Source: Argopecten irradians
Lineage: Eukaryota > Mollusca > Bivalvia > Pectinida > Pectinidae
Direction of reading: 5' to 3'
NCBI RefSeq assembly: GCF_041381155.1
Contig: NC_091134.1
Location: forward strand, 28,215,540-28,279,539
Length of the DNA stretch: 64,000 nucleotides
In this document: piece after piece, positions 45,801-55,105 of the stretch
Layout: each line of letters starts with the position of its first letter
Numbering within the stretch: position 1 is the first letter of the stretch
The notes under the pieces: generated by a model
What the model was told of the DNA's origin: nothing
Databases searched by the model: none
What the model saw: only the letters and a program-made list of their open reading frames with translations
Position numbers and translations under genes: made by a program

Positions 45801-48800
45801 TGACCTTTTTGGCCAAGCGTCTAAGGCTCCGGGGGTTCAGCCCTATCATTTGTACAATGTCAAATCCCCACCCTATAAGGGTGCTACCATTGCATTATGA
45901 GTCCACTTCCATGCTTAGTTGCAGAGAAGAAGTCGTTTATATGATAACAGCCAAATTGCTCCCTTTTGACCTAGCCTCTCAACCCCCGGGGGTCAGTCCC
46001 ATCAATTTTAAATCTCCACCATATAAGGATGCTACCATTGCATTATGAGTGTAATCCCATGTTTAGTTGCAGAGCAGAAGTCATTTATACAGAAATAGTC
46101 AAATTGACCACTTTTGACCCCACCCCTCAGGCCCCCGGGGGGTCAACCCTATCATTTGCACAATTTTGAATGCCAGCCTATAAGGATGCTACCATTGCAT
46201 TATGGGTGCTGTCCCGGTGTGAAATTCTAGTTCATCGTCTTGTTTTTGTGAACACCAAATGGTGAAAAGATCTATGTTTTCGTTAGGTTTCTCATTATTA
46301 TTACAAGCTAACCGATATTTACATAATATATATCATTGGCTTCTTAGGTCAAATCTGTGAAATATATACATATGCACATATCACATACAGTAAAACCCCG
46401 TTATATCACCACCCGTTTTACCGCCAAACCCACTTACCAACAGGAATTTATTCAGAACGGATTTCCCTCCATACAAATACACCCTTTATACTGCCAAACC
46501 CGCCCACCGTCATCCGCCATCACATTCGCGGAACACTAATGATTAAAACACAGTGAAATCAATTATTATTATGGGTACACCTTTGTTATTGTTTTACAGG
46601 TAGGTGTCGCAAGTTGTGGTGAATAAAACTCACTTCTGTACATGTGAATTACATACTATTAACGTTACTTGTTTATTGACAAAAAGGCACCCAGAAGTCT
46701 GTTTCTCGACATCGCCGTTCGTTTATATTTGACCATAAAATGCAGCAAGCAATTTCAAGTGTGATATAAATAGCACGTACAAATTACGAAGTGGCCGTAC
46801 AGTACAAAGGCTGACTAGAAAATCTGTGTCATATTACGGCACCGGAGGACTTCCTATATTTAGGCCTAAATTAAGATTTCAAAAACAAATCCGATATACC
46901 CCCAAATCGATATATCGCCAAAATCTAGGAAAACAGAAGGTGGCGATATAACAAGGTTTTACTGCATATAACAATAATAATAATAAAAATTTTAATAACA
47001 TATACTGAGAACAAAACTACTGAGAACAAAAAGAAAGGTATCATTGTATAGAGCCATCAATAGTTATTTGGATTTCATCAAGATGTCATCAAATGTGAAT
47101 TTACTTTATTTGCTAATGTATCTTTGTAGTGATCTATTGGAGTAAATATCAGTACACAACAGATCTGCAGATTTACTGTCACTAATGTGACAGGGGGGTC
47201 AAATTCAAAAGTCACACACATCAATATACTGGGTGTGACTAACCTGGGCGTTCAAAACAGCAACACAAAGATACCTGGATGAGAGCTTTGCCCAATTCCT
47301 GTAATGTTTAGGGCTGGTTTTGGCGGGAACACACGCGCTTGCCAAGATTTCCTGTACTCTTTAGCAGCATATCGTTTACAGCGCATTAGCCAAAATCGAA
47401 AGCCCCTATCAGCTTGTCCAAGTCAGATTTGTGATTCATCAGTGAACAGTGTCCTTGACCAATCATGTAGCGTCCAGTGGCGATGAACACAAGCTTAATT
47501 TACGCGTTTTCTGCCATGATGCGTGGTTAGAATTGACCCTCTGTACGGTCTTCCGACTTTGAGATTTGAGGCTCAGACAGAAGTTCCTGCACTCATTCGA
47601 TGCCGGATGACAGTACAACTGTTACAAATCTATTGATCTGGTAAATCAGTCTGATAGATCGATTTTCCTGTGGAGTCACTGCGGGAGGTCACCTGGAGCG
47701 TGGTCGGTTGTCCAAGTTTGATTGAATCGACTCTAAAGAAGGCATATTGTCTTTTGTGAAGCATCAACTCGACCTGAAACAACTCTTTGGGACAAACCAG
47801 AATTCATGCCCATTCCCGAAGTTCTTTAGACAACCATCCCATTCTTCATGCATTGAAATAGCACATGATTAGATGGTTTTCCACACCCTGGACATCTGAA
47901 AAACACTTTAGGAGTGACACGTATACCTTCCACACAGTAGAATGAAAGTGAGTCTACGAAAACCCTGTGCACAATGTGGGACGAGAGTTCTGTCAGGACC
48001 AATGCACATGCTTCGAACCACCCAAGACTTGCAAAATACAATTTTCTTTGAAAAAAGTTACTTTAAAAAGTGATATCTTTCTTTTTGTTCTCAGTATACA
48101 TATAATTCTTGTGTACATATTGTAAAACCTATAGTAGATAGAGAATTATATTTTGTGTAGTAATAGTTTCATGTACATGTAGCCCTCAGTAGATTTGCGG
48201 ATTAAAAGAAACGAAAAATAAATGCAGAACTGCCACATGACAGGCCACCATGACTAAAGCTCACTTGCCCTTCGACCAGGTAAGCTAAAAGCAGGAGTCA
48301 CATTGGGGCTGTAGAGAATGCATTTTATTACAACTGATTTGTAGCAGCTTGCCTTTGTTCTTAATTAAAAAGCAGAAACGAAACATAATCCTACTGATTT
48401 ACCTTTTGCTCCACTAATTGAGGTAGTGACTTCCTTATATGTTCCTGGATTCTGAAGAAAGCTAATGATGGCTCATTAGCTATAATATTCATTCCTTCAG
48501 AGATTTTCTCAGCCACTATAAAGTAAAACATAATCAAAAGTATCTGTTCAAAACATGAAAAGTGAAACTGTATTTCGTCCCAGTGAATAATGCTACATGT
48601 TGTATAAGGAATGTTTAAAAAGAGATTACAATAACAAGGAGTTGCAAAGTGTGGCATTATACCTCGTGACCTGCAGTTGGAAGTAAACCCACATACATCA
48701 AGGTCAAAGTAACAATTATTCAAGTATAACTTTAAATGTATTGTAAAATTATTGTAAAACTGAAAAAAACCCAGTAGGTAACAAAAAGAAACTAATTTGG

Positions 48801-49318
48801 TATTTTTGACCAAGTTTCCATGGTAACAGAAAAAAATTCAAGGTCTGCAACAGCAAAAAGTACAACTAGGGTAGTTGTCTGATACATGTATACAGAAAGT
48901 TTCATGGAGCTGGGGTAAATGGTTTTGGAGTTATAGTCCAGAAACAAAAGACAACAGTAATTTGGAATTTTTGACTAAGTTTCCAAGGTAGCGAAAAAAA
49001 TGCTGAAAATGGAAGGTCAGCAATAGCAAAAGGCACAACTAGGGCACTTGTATGATGTATATAGAAAGTTTTAAGGAGTTGCGTTGAACAGTTTTTGAAT
49101 AATAGCTGGGAAAAGAATCTCGGACTGACGGAGGGAGCCCAAAACAATATCCCCCGCAAACACATTTTGTGGGGAATAATAATACTTCATGTATGAGAAT
49201 ATTAATTTATCTAAGCAACAACAGATATTACCTTTCTTTGTTTTATGTTCAAATTCTGCATCCTGGGCCTCCTTAAACATGTGAGCTGATGACAATCTGC
49301 TGTACAAACCATCTCCAC
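36556..49318 (-). CDS. BORCS8: BORCS8 (BLOC-one-related complex subunit 8)
   Basis: Minus-strand gene with coding exons 49280-49232, 48515-48403, 43052-42988, 40342-40235 and 36802-36556; 582 nt, 193 aa plus TGA, all GT-AG with agreeing phases. The core matches animal BORCS8: VAEKISEGMNIIANEPSLAF, FRIQEHIRKSLPQLVEQK, VQGASFDTEYATNAVKGL and NIQDLLKNAMFMKQQINYEL. Known role: subunit of BORC, which sits on the cytosolic face of lysosomes and recruits Arl8 and kinesin for outward transport. From memory the human protein is 119 aa; here about 80 extra residues follow, rich in Ser, Pro, Thr and Arg. The first exon is open beyond ATG 49280 up to an acceptor at 49318, so either 38 nt are 5' UTR or an upstream exon adds residues. 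The start ATG is the best guess, as it aligns with the family's N-terminus. Introns are full of repeats. Confidence 0.9.
37120..38117 (+). repeat. ~162-bp core repeat array, family H (about 6 units)
   Basis: 'aaagggccataactcc(g/a)ct' recurs at about 37373, 37537, 37684, 37846 and 38007. The companion words are 'gaacttgg(c)caagcccttaag', 'gtcaccaagtttgaagaaaa' and 'ggtttacatttgttacactt'. It lies in the last BORCS8 intron. Confidence 0.85.
38120..38910. mobile_element. TIR element, ~0.79 kb, TA-flanked, inside family H array
   Basis: The ends 'ccatattttccctattaaga' and 'ctcattagggaaaatatgg' are inverted, and TA dinucleotides flank both (38118-38119 and 38911-38912). Subterminal 'gcgcc(c)' words are also mirrored. 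No transposase frame is seen. TA duplication fits a Tc1/mariner-like or other TA-targeting transposase in trans. Confidence 0.7.
38913..39130 (+). repeat. Family H core and 3' terminal region
   Basis: The family H core resumes after the TIR element and ends in an ACAG-type run ('gacagacagacagacaggca', 39066-39085). Then follows 'ctccatttcggagaaagcgg' and 'ggcataaaaata', a short hairpin-like terminus. Confidence 0.7.
39131..39370. other. BORCS8 intron, no recognised feature
   Basis: AT-rich sequence including a short 'tatatataaataaatgcata' stretch. No gene is seen. Confidence 0.3.
39380..39704 (+). mobile_element. Family A fragment with 3' hairpin end
   Basis: A degenerate core ('gccaaatttggtcaaaatcc', 'gaactctatggctagtagc') ends at 'catgacataagc'-like sequence and 'gggccaggtgagctaagaac'. 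The CCAGGTGAGCTAA terminus is the family A 3' signature. Confidence 0.65.
40235..40342 (-). CDS. BORCS8: BORCS8 coding exon 4
   Basis: 108 nt encoding (N)AVKGLHKSNTHFQNIQDL then LKNAMFMKQQINYELDR. This aligns with the human SAVKNLVDSSVYF / LLKQAISIRD region. The acceptor is TTCTTCAG and the donor GTTAGT. Confidence 0.92.
40455..40965 (+). repeat. Family C core repeats (about 3 units)
   Basis: 'cttcatccagcatcctacag', 'ccttgaatgaaggttgacat' and 'cttcatcctagcatgctaca' mark three diverged units. The block ends near 'gatggacggtgtccat'. Confidence 0.65.
40970..41485 (+). repeat. Family E core array (3 units)
   Basis: 'tttctgagaaatagcggtaa', 'aaatccaagatggc(a)gcctgg', 'gaccgatcggtcccaaaatg' and 'gggaacctacatgtgaaatt' recur at ~165-175 bp. 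The block stops abruptly at 'gttgacagtactt'. Confidence 0.75.
41500..42500 (+). mobile_element. Family I Helentron-like element: ~172-bp core x4, ACGG run, 3' hairpin
   Basis: 'ttttcagcaatgtttccatg' recurs at about 41764, 41938, 42109 and 42282, a period of 171-174 bp. A GGAC run (42433-42452) follows, then the perfect hairpin 'tatcccccgcc'...'ggcgggggata' (42465-42496) and AAAAT. This is the clearest 'core, ACGG microsatellite, hairpin' terminus in the window. It lies in BORCS8 intron 3. Confidence 0.8.
42501..42790 (+). repeat. Family I-related repeat fragment
   Basis: 'aatagcaaaaggcacaacta' followed by 'gggca(t)ttgtctgatgtat' occurs twice, about 150 bp apart. The closest relative is 48800-49190. 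Confidence 0.65.
42988..43052 (-). CDS. BORCS8: BORCS8 coding exon 3
   Basis: 65 nt encoding NEVQDLQQKVQGASFDTEYA then T plus two bases of Asn. QGA...EYA matches the human family motif. The acceptor is TTTTTCAG and the donor GTAAGT. Confidence 0.92.
43170..43620 (+). mobile_element. Family E element with 5' end
   Basis: 5' signature 'caagagatccctgaggtatc' and 'ttggcacccaccaaggaatg', followed by about three family E core units. The AGATCC...GGATCT palindrome plays the part that AGGCCC...GGGCCT plays in other families. Confidence 0.7.
43621..44560 (+). repeat. Family H core array (about 6 units)
   Basis: The same words as 37120-38117, in the same order of unit variants. The two arrays even share the first, oddly shaped units ('ctttca(t/g)gacatattgtag'), so they look like two copies of one long parent element. 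Confidence 0.8.
44640..44960 (+). repeat. Repeat end with GCCGACACC microsatellite
   Basis: 44772-44824 is a degenerate run of 'gccgacacc(g)ac' words. It is followed by a family H unit, an ACAG run (44909-44930) and 'ttcagagaaagcaggggata'. Confidence 0.65.
44961..45590. other. BORCS8 intron 2, mostly unstructured
   Basis: A possible 3' end 'ccatggaaaggtgagctaaa' lies at 45058-45077. A family C remnant at about 45318-45420 has 'cttcatcccagcatgtcaca'. No gene is seen. Confidence 0.4.
45592..46215 (+). mobile_element. Family B element with 5' end and ~160-bp core x3
   Basis: 5' signature 'aacaagaggcccagagggcc' then 'tgtatcattcacctggc', followed by three family B units ('gctaccattgcattatgagt', 'cccggggggtcaaccctatc'). 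It is in the opposite orientation to 22186-22965. Confidence 0.75.
46388..46964. mobile_element. pogo/Tigger-like MITE, 577 bp
   Basis: The ends 'cagtaaaaccccgttatatc' and 'gatataacaaggttttactg' are inverted, ~24 bp, of the CAGT...CTCGTTATA kind typical of pogo/Tigger elements. TA is present on the left flank but reads CA on the right. A short frame inside is not a transposase. Confidence 0.75.
47285..47800 (-). pseudogene. Degenerate Tc1/mariner-like transposase
   Basis: Read 5' to 3' on the minus strand, pieces appear in Tc1 order. VTPQENRSIRLIYQINRFVT is the second HTH region (about 47660-47600). GRPYRG followed by SILT lies near 47555-47525. RHWTLHDWSRTLFTDESQ (47482-47429) includes the second catalytic Asp of the DDE domain. 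ADRGFRFW is near 47400. Stops and frame changes separate these pieces, so the gene is dead. Inverted termini were not identified. It sits in a BORCS8 intron. Confidence 0.75.
47801..48240. other. BORCS8 intron, possible upstream part of the Tc1 copy
   Basis: A 71-codon minus-strand frame (48041-47826) contains CPGCGKPSNHVLFQC but matches no family I know and may be chance. Confidence 0.25.
48241..48300 (+). repeat. Isolated family A 3' hairpin end
   Basis: 'gctcacttgcccttcgacca' then 'ggtaagctaaaa'. It has the family A 3' signature with two changes. No core repeats are attached. Confidence 0.6.
48403..48515 (-). CDS. BORCS8: BORCS8 coding exon 2
   Basis: 113 nt encoding (V)AEKISEGMNIIANEPSLAF then FRIQEHIRKSLPQLVEQK. 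This is the most conserved block of the protein. The acceptor is TTTATAG and the donor GTAAAT. Confidence 0.95.
48795..49190 (+). mobile_element. Family I-like element with decayed 3' hairpin
   Basis: Two core units ('gtttccatggtaacagaaa', 'aaaggcacaactagggcact') end at 'gactgacggagggagcccaa' and 'atcccccgcaaacacatttt' plus 'gtggggaata'. This is a weaker version of the 42425-42500 terminus. Confidence 0.7.
49232..49280 (-). CDS. BORCS8: BORCS8 first recognised coding exon
   Basis: ATG at 49280, MFKEAQDAEFEHKTKK plus one base of Val, donor GTAATA. The same frame stays open upstream (GGDGLYSRLSSAH) to an acceptor TTTTTTTAG ending at 49319, so the true start could lie in an undetected upstream exon. 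Confidence 0.75.
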
Positions 49319-49324
49319 CTAAAA

Positions 49325-49883
49325 AAACAAAGAGGCCAATGGGTCTTAATATGGTCACCTGAGTTCGGATACAGAATGAAACAAGACATATAAACACAAC
49401 ATAAACATTATATATATATTGGTCAGTCAGACTCTTGAAGTCTGTCAATTGCAATGATTATATCAATTTGACCTTTTAATCTATGAAGAGTATTTGATTC
49501 CATAACATCTGTTTTACATTTCCTATGAAAATTGAGCAAATAATACTCATAATTATGTGTTTTTCCTATATCAACTATAGCAAATTTGACCTATTTCCCT
49601 GAGGAAAATCTGAAACCCAGGGCTAAGAAATTCACAGATTTTGTAGAGGGCCTCGAAACCTTTCAATCTATGAGCTTGAAGACAATTTGATTCTACCATA
49701 CCTGCGAGAGTTGAAACTTTAGTCAATTTTACCCCTTTTGGCTCCTACCACAGCCCCCTGGGGGATGGGTCCATATAATTCAAAATTTATATTGGCCTTA
49801 TGTCTTACAAGGTTTGTGCAAAATTTCACTTTCAAAATTTTACTTCAGCAGTTTTAGAGAAGAAGTTGAAAATGTAAATTGAG
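49325..49883 (+). mobile_element. Family F Helentron-like element, 5' part (split by DIRS)
   Basis: The 5' signature is decayed ('aacaaagaggccaatgggtc'), followed by 'ggtcacctgagttcggatac' and the family F core. It is cut at 'aaatgtaaattg' (49881). Its 3' end resumes at about 55030 on the far side of the DIRS element. Confidence 0.75.
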
Positions 49884-49910
49884 GGTTTTTTAGGTAAAAC
49901 CCGTTTACGA

Positions 49911-50047
49911 GGTCACCATACCTACCTGTATGAGTCAAACATTAGGCAATTCCTGTGGTTTACCAACACTATACGCACGAAAACAAATTGAATGCAACCG
50001 ACGGGAAGCACATCCGGTACTTGCGCATACGCACCAGTATTCTTTCC
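49911..50047 (+). repeat. DIRS inverted terminal repeat (downstream end)
   Basis: 'ccatacctacctgtatgagt' through 'gcaccagtattctttcc'. It is the inverted counterpart of 54887-55018, about 130 bp with scattered substitutions. Confidence 0.88.
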
Positions 50048-50093
50048 AAGCCACATGCTCAGAAACTGGCTCAGAGGGGAAGGAGGGTGGGTT

Positions 50094-50196
50094 CATGCAG
50101 GTAGGTATGGTGACCTTGTAAACAGGGACTTTACCTAAAAAAAAAACTCAGTTTACTTCAGTCCCCATACCTACCTGCATGAGTCAAACATTAGGC
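50094..50196. repeat. DIRS internal complementary region (circle-junction template)
   Basis: 50094-50137 is the reverse complement of the element's outer left end (49891-49935). 50151-50196 is the reverse complement of the outer right end (54988-55030). The two halves meet at an A-rich junction near 50138-50150. In DIRS-1 biology this region lets the ends be restored through a circular intermediate. Confidence 0.85.
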
Positions 50197-50284
50197 AAAA
50201 ACAGAATTTGTAGGCCAACAAAGGTGGTGGGTAGAGCCAGACTCACTAGCTAACCCAGCAAACAAGAATAAACATAATTACCAG

Positions 50285-51420
50285 TTATGAACCAGCTGAT
50301 CTTCTGCTCTCCACCGACTTCAAGATCTCAGCCCTGACAAAACATCCTTCCCCCTTCCAAACATCCTTAATGCAGAACGACGTAAAGATTTTCTCCTGTG
50401 CCCAGTGTGCTGCCCTCACAATCTCAGAAATGGGAACTTTAGCAAAGAGTGCCCAAGAGGTGGCTAATTGAAGAGTATCGTGTGCTCTAGCCAGCTGTAT
50501 GTGCCTCTCTTCTGTGGACTCGTAACAAAATTTCATAACTGAAACGATCCAACGAGCAATAGAATCCTTTGATGCCTCCCTGTGGTTACCAAATTGGTAT
50601 GTAAGGAAAAGGCGTGTCTTATCGCCTCTATTAGACTTTAACCTATTGACATAAAGTCTCAATGCCTGATATGGACACAACTTCAAATCTGCCTCCTCTG
50701 TCGCATAAGCCGTAAACTTTGGAAGGAAAAATGCCTCCCATGGTTTCCCAAGACGTTGATTCTTAGCCAAAAACTATATGTAAGGCAGCAAACGAACGCC
50801 TACTTGCTCCCAGCAGATATGATCTCTTTCCACTGATAATGCATGTAACTCACTAGATCTAGCTGCAGAAGCCACTGCCAACAGAAAAACTGCTTTCAAA
50901 GTAAGCCATTTCAACGGGGCTTCTTCTAGAGGTTCAAATGGAGATTCTGTAAGCTTCAGCAAAACAAGTGGCAAACTCCAGTTTGGAACCAATGATCGAA
51001 ACTCTGGTCTGCTATTAAAAAGACCCTTCACACGTCGAGATAAATCTATTAGTCCCAATAGCTTCACCCTGCGTATGAATAACTCCAATCGCTCATGACC
51101 TATAACAAGCTAATGTAGAAACCTTATATCCTTTCATCTGATGAAGGTGTAACAGAAAATCTGCTATATTACTTAAAGTTGCTGTACATGGATCAATCTG
51201 CCGTTCCTCACACCAGCTGTTGTAGCATATGATTCTGGCATTATAGACTGCCTGTGTAGAAGGCCGTCGAGATGCGGAGATTGCTTGAACAACCTCCTGT
51301 GAAAATCCCTTTGTAGCGTAAGCCTGCTTGACACTTTCCATAGAGTCAGTCGAAACATCCTCGAATCTGGATGTATTAGTCTGCCCCTTTGTTGTGTCAG
51401 CAACAACTCATGAACAGGTA
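50285..51420 (-). pseudogene. DIRS tyrosine recombinase region (fossil)
   Basis: The N-terminal SAM-like part includes PSTQAVYNARIICYNSW. The catalytic part includes AARSSELHAL and, near the end, HDTLQLATSWA, the expected Arg and His-rich boxes of DIRS-type recombinases. Broken copy. Confidence 0.8.
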
Positions 51421-51499
51421 AACTCCCCTGGGTAATCCATTAAAAGTTCGAGAAGCTGTACATATGGATACCATGATTGGCGTGGCCATCTTGGAGCTA

Positions 51500-53110
51500 C
51501 TAGAAGGACCACGCAATCCTCTTGCGTTTAACTCTCCGCAGAACCTGAGGAATCAAAACTTTTTGAGGTAATGCGTAAGCAAACATTCCTCCCCATGGAA
51601 CCGATAGTGCATCCACCGTCCATGCTGCCTCCTCTGGAAACGGGCAACAGATAACTGGTGGCTTCTTGTTCTTCTTTGTCGCTAAGAGATCGATCTGAGG
51701 TTGTCCCAAAACATGAAACATATAGATTGCACACTTCCTGACATAGGGACCATTCCGTGGCCTGAACCATCCGGCCCCTGGAAAGCGAATCTGCCAAAAC
51801 ATTCCTTCTCCCCGGAATATGAGCTGATTTTAACTGAATCTGATTTTCCTAGCACCATAGCAGCTTCTCCCATGTCAAGTAACAAAGATCTGCAGAATGA
51901 GTTCCCCCCTGTTTGCTGATATAACTGACTACTGTTGAGTTGTCGCATCTCAGTCTGACAGACCGTCCCATCACCTTGGAATGAAACCCTTTTAACGCTA
52001 GTAGGAGGGCTTTCATTTCTAACCAATTGATGTGATGTTTGGCTTCCCAACTGTTCCATAGACCAGACCTCACTCCTTCCTCTAGATGGGCTCCCCAGCC
52101 CTGGTTCGAAGCATCCATGACTAGTGTGGTCTCCATCAGTGTGGTCTGTAGGCTCATGCCCTTCAGAAGATTTACCCGAGACTTCCACCATCTTAAAGCT
52201 TCAAACAGTGGCTCCCTCACTGGAATCAAAGTCTGAACCGATTGAGATGATGGTTCTCCACAGGGCTAACAAGTATAGCTGAATTCAACTTATGCAGAGG
52301 CGTCCCATAGAAACCAGAAGTATACATGCTGCCATCTACCCCAGCAAGCGCAGCACTTCTTGTGCTGATACCAACCTTGACTGCTCTATCTGTCTGACGA
52401 GACTCTGAATAGTCTCCACTTTTTTATAGTTGGCCTGACCACACCTTCCTTCAGGCAAATGTCTGCCCTTAGATGAGTTATTGTCTGGGTGGGATATAAA
52501 ACTGACTTCTCCAGATTGATCAGAAGTCCTGGCCTTTTGGCCAATGTCACTGTAGCCTGCAGTGATCTTTTCACAACCTCTGGACTTCGTCCCTTCACCA
52601 AGCAGTCGTCTAGATATTGAAACAAATGATGCTGATCCTGGTGAAGCCATGCCGCAATAACTCCCATCAACTTGGTGAATACCCATGGAGCTGAGCTGAG
52701 GCCGAACGGCATTGCAATAAACTGTAGGTGTCTGCCGTCCACACAAAACCAAAGAAATCGTTGGAAGGCTGAGTGCACTTGAACATGCAGATGTGCGTCC
52801 TGAAGATCTATACTTGAAATGAACTTTCTCCAAAAACTGATTTAGGATGCGCAGGTTTAAAATAGGCTGAACTTTGCACAAAAAACGTACTGTAAAACCC
52901 GGAACCCACCTCGTCCTCGGGAACATATTCTATAGCACCTTTTTCTAAAAGGCTTTCTACTTGTTGTAGAATCACTTGTTGTAAGACTGCCTTGCCTTGG
53001 ACCCTTGTCTGCTTGATCCCTGTATCTGCAGGAATCTTGATGAATTGGAGTTTTAATCCTACCTGAATAGTGTTCCTCACCCACTCTTCGTCAGTAATCT
53101 GCACCCATTC
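51500..53110 (-). pseudogene. DIRS reverse transcriptase / RNase H region (fossil)
   Basis: The RT contains AMPFGLSSAPWVFTKLM and LFQYLDDCLVKG. The RNase H part contains VMDASNQGWGAHL, LEMKALLLAL and RCDNSTVVSYI, followed by an ADSLSRG motif typical of DIRS and related pol genes. Broken copy. Confidence 0.85.
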
Positions 53111-53249
53111 TCAACAAAACTGCTGGATTCTGGCGCCTACTGGCTGGTACAAAATCCTGAAAGTTATGGACGAGACTGAAAGGGGAGTGGACCCTGTCCT
53201 TTTCTCTGCCTCTGAAAGGATCATCTGCCCTTTCCCTGGAAAGATTTCT

Positions 53250-54904
53250 ACTGAGTGTCTTTGGGTCTCTCCTCCCATTGCCTATTGAATCCCTGTTGAT
53301 GCTGTGAACGAGTACTCTGACTCAACTGACGCTGCCTAGGCTCCGACTGTTTACTAATTTTTGTAGGTGGTGCTCCACCCTTAGACTTCTGATCCTCTCT
53401 TTGATGCTTGCCATACTTCAGAGCACTCTGTGTCTCCTTAGTGTCGCATATGTTCTCTGCGGCCGAGATGCGGCGAATCAAAATACTTCCCAGCAAATAA
53501 CTCTGCGTTTGTGGTAGGAAGAGACAAAATACAGCTTTCCGTCTCCCTGTTGACAAAATTTCCCTCATTCAGATCAAGTTCATAATGCGAGATGTAACAT
53601 CAGCCATGGACATAAAGACACTGGCTAGTGCCTGACGGCCGGGTTGCTGTACTGCGACATGATCTGAAGATTTGTTCATGTATGATACAATCATGGTGGC
53701 GTATGAAATGGCCCACAGCAGTACTTTGGCTCCAGAATTATTATGTGTTAAGTCTTTATTTACTTCTCTCAAGAGCTTGGACTTGAGGCACATCTGACCC
53801 TGGTGACCAACCAATCCTTCTTCAATATTAGAATCCAAGAAAGGGGTCTTCCCAAACTTCTCAAAAAATCTGTATCTGTAATCAGAAAAGCTTTGTCATC
53901 ACGATTTCTGAAAGCACTGACCTTACCATACTTATTACCCTGACGATCAATGTCCTGCACAATGTCACTAATTTTCCCCTCTAATGGTAACTTTGTGACC
54001 TTCTGTTTTTCTGATCCTCCATTCAAGTGTGAGGGTATTAATAGGATGTCCCCTTAGGATGTACCCTAAGGAGTGTCCCCCTCCCTATCCTGAGTTTGGA
54101 TGTTCAGCTCACAACTAACATTTTGTAAAGGCTCATCCCCCTTAATTGGATCCAAATTCCCTGGAGTTCCTGAAACACCTGACCTGTATCTATAGAGGAG
54201 GCTCCACCTAAAGACACGTGAGATATGCTATCATTGTCTCTTACAGGTCTGTCCTGGACAGACTCTGTCATTAAATCCTGACCCGGCTGCCATGGACACA
54301 GATTCCATATTATCGTCCTCACTCTCCTGACGTTCACATACAAATCTATCAAATCGACCTTCTCTGCTCCGTGACTTATGACTATTATCTACATTCTCCG
54401 ACTGCTGAACAGGTGGGGAAGGTCTATGATCTTTGAAAAAAATCATTTGAGGAGAAATGTATCGGTCTATCGCCCCACGTGTTGTCTCATCCAGCGAGAC
54501 ACTAACCATTGATAAAGGTGATTCCTGCTCTGTAAGACTGGTACTGGGGGGGCCTCACACCCTCCAAAACCTTATTAGTAGGCTCTAGACCCTTGTTTGG
54601 GGGGCTCATCCCACCCTGGGTCCTCGTAACTCCTTTTGGTGGCCGACTGCCACCGGGCGATTTCTCTTATCATCTTGTCAAAGATGACCCATTTTTCGCT
54701 TGTCAATCGTTCGCAAACGATGCATGGGAAAGCTTTATTACATATATTACGGTATCTAAAACACTCCTCATGATCGTCCAAGACATTCATACACTTCGAA
54801 CATTTCTTACATTCTTTAAATCTGTCCATCTTATGTTCTCTAAATAGCTTAGCAAAAATTTCGTGCTGGTTGTAAATGGCGCCCAAAAGAATACTGGCGT
54901 GCAT
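53250..54904 (-). pseudogene. DIRS gag-like region (fossil)
   Basis: First coding region of the element. It starts with a Cys-rich segment (CKKCSKCMNV...CIVCERL) followed by a polar, low-similarity stretch, as in bivalve and fish DIRS gag. Broken copy; assignment rests mainly on position. Confidence 0.6.
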
Positions 54905-55018
54905 GCGCGAGTACTGGATGTGCTTCCAGTCGGGTGCATTTGATTTGTATTCGGGCGTATAGTGTTGGTAAACCGGAGGAATTGCCTAATGTCTGACTCA
55001 TGCAGGTAGGTATGGGGA
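54887..55018 (-). repeat. DIRS inverted terminal repeat (upstream end)
   Basis: Read on the minus strand it is 'ccatacctacctgcatgagt' to 'cgccagtattctttt', matching 49911-50047. Confidence 0.88.
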
Positions 55019-55030
55019 CTGAAGTAAATT

Positions 55031-55105
55031 GTTTACGAACACATAATGCACATGATGCACTTCCGGCGACAGACAAAATGTCACTTCGTCTTAAGTGACC
55101 TAACA
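55031..55105 (+). mobile_element. Family F element, 3' part after the DIRS
   Basis: 'gcacatgatgcacttccggc' then the hairpin 'tgtcacttcgtcttaagtga' + 'cctaa'. It continues the family F element of 49325-49883 and corresponds to 36445-36523. Confidence 0.7.

Larger units (their letters stand above)
49884..55030 (-). mobile_element. DIRS-like tyrosine-recombinase retroelement, fossil
   Basis: About 5.15 kb, minus-strand sense. Order of parts: inverted terminal repeat, Cys-rich gag-like region, reverse transcriptase with a YLDD core and RNase H, tyrosine recombinase, internal complementary region, second inverted terminal repeat. That order and the two-armed complementary region define the DIRS-1 type rather than Ngaro or PAT. 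DIRS elements replicate through a circular DNA intermediate and integrate with their recombinase, leaving no target duplication. The copy is broken, with roughly ten breaks across its frames, so it is not active. It is younger than the family F repeat it sits in. The two terminal repeats have diverged modestly, suggesting moderate age. Confidence 0.88.

Noticed and set aside
46357-46539. 60-codon frame
   Set aside because: Lies across the tip of the pogo-like MITE and is not transposase.
47826-48041. Cys-containing 71-codon frame (CPGCGKPSNHVLFQC)
   Set aside because: Looks like a zinc ribbon at first sight, but spacing fits no family I know and it adjoins a dead Tc1 copy.
48391-48813. A 140-codon frame as one protein
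   Set aside because: Only its last 37 codons are the BORCS8 exon; the rest is intron read-through upstream of the acceptor.
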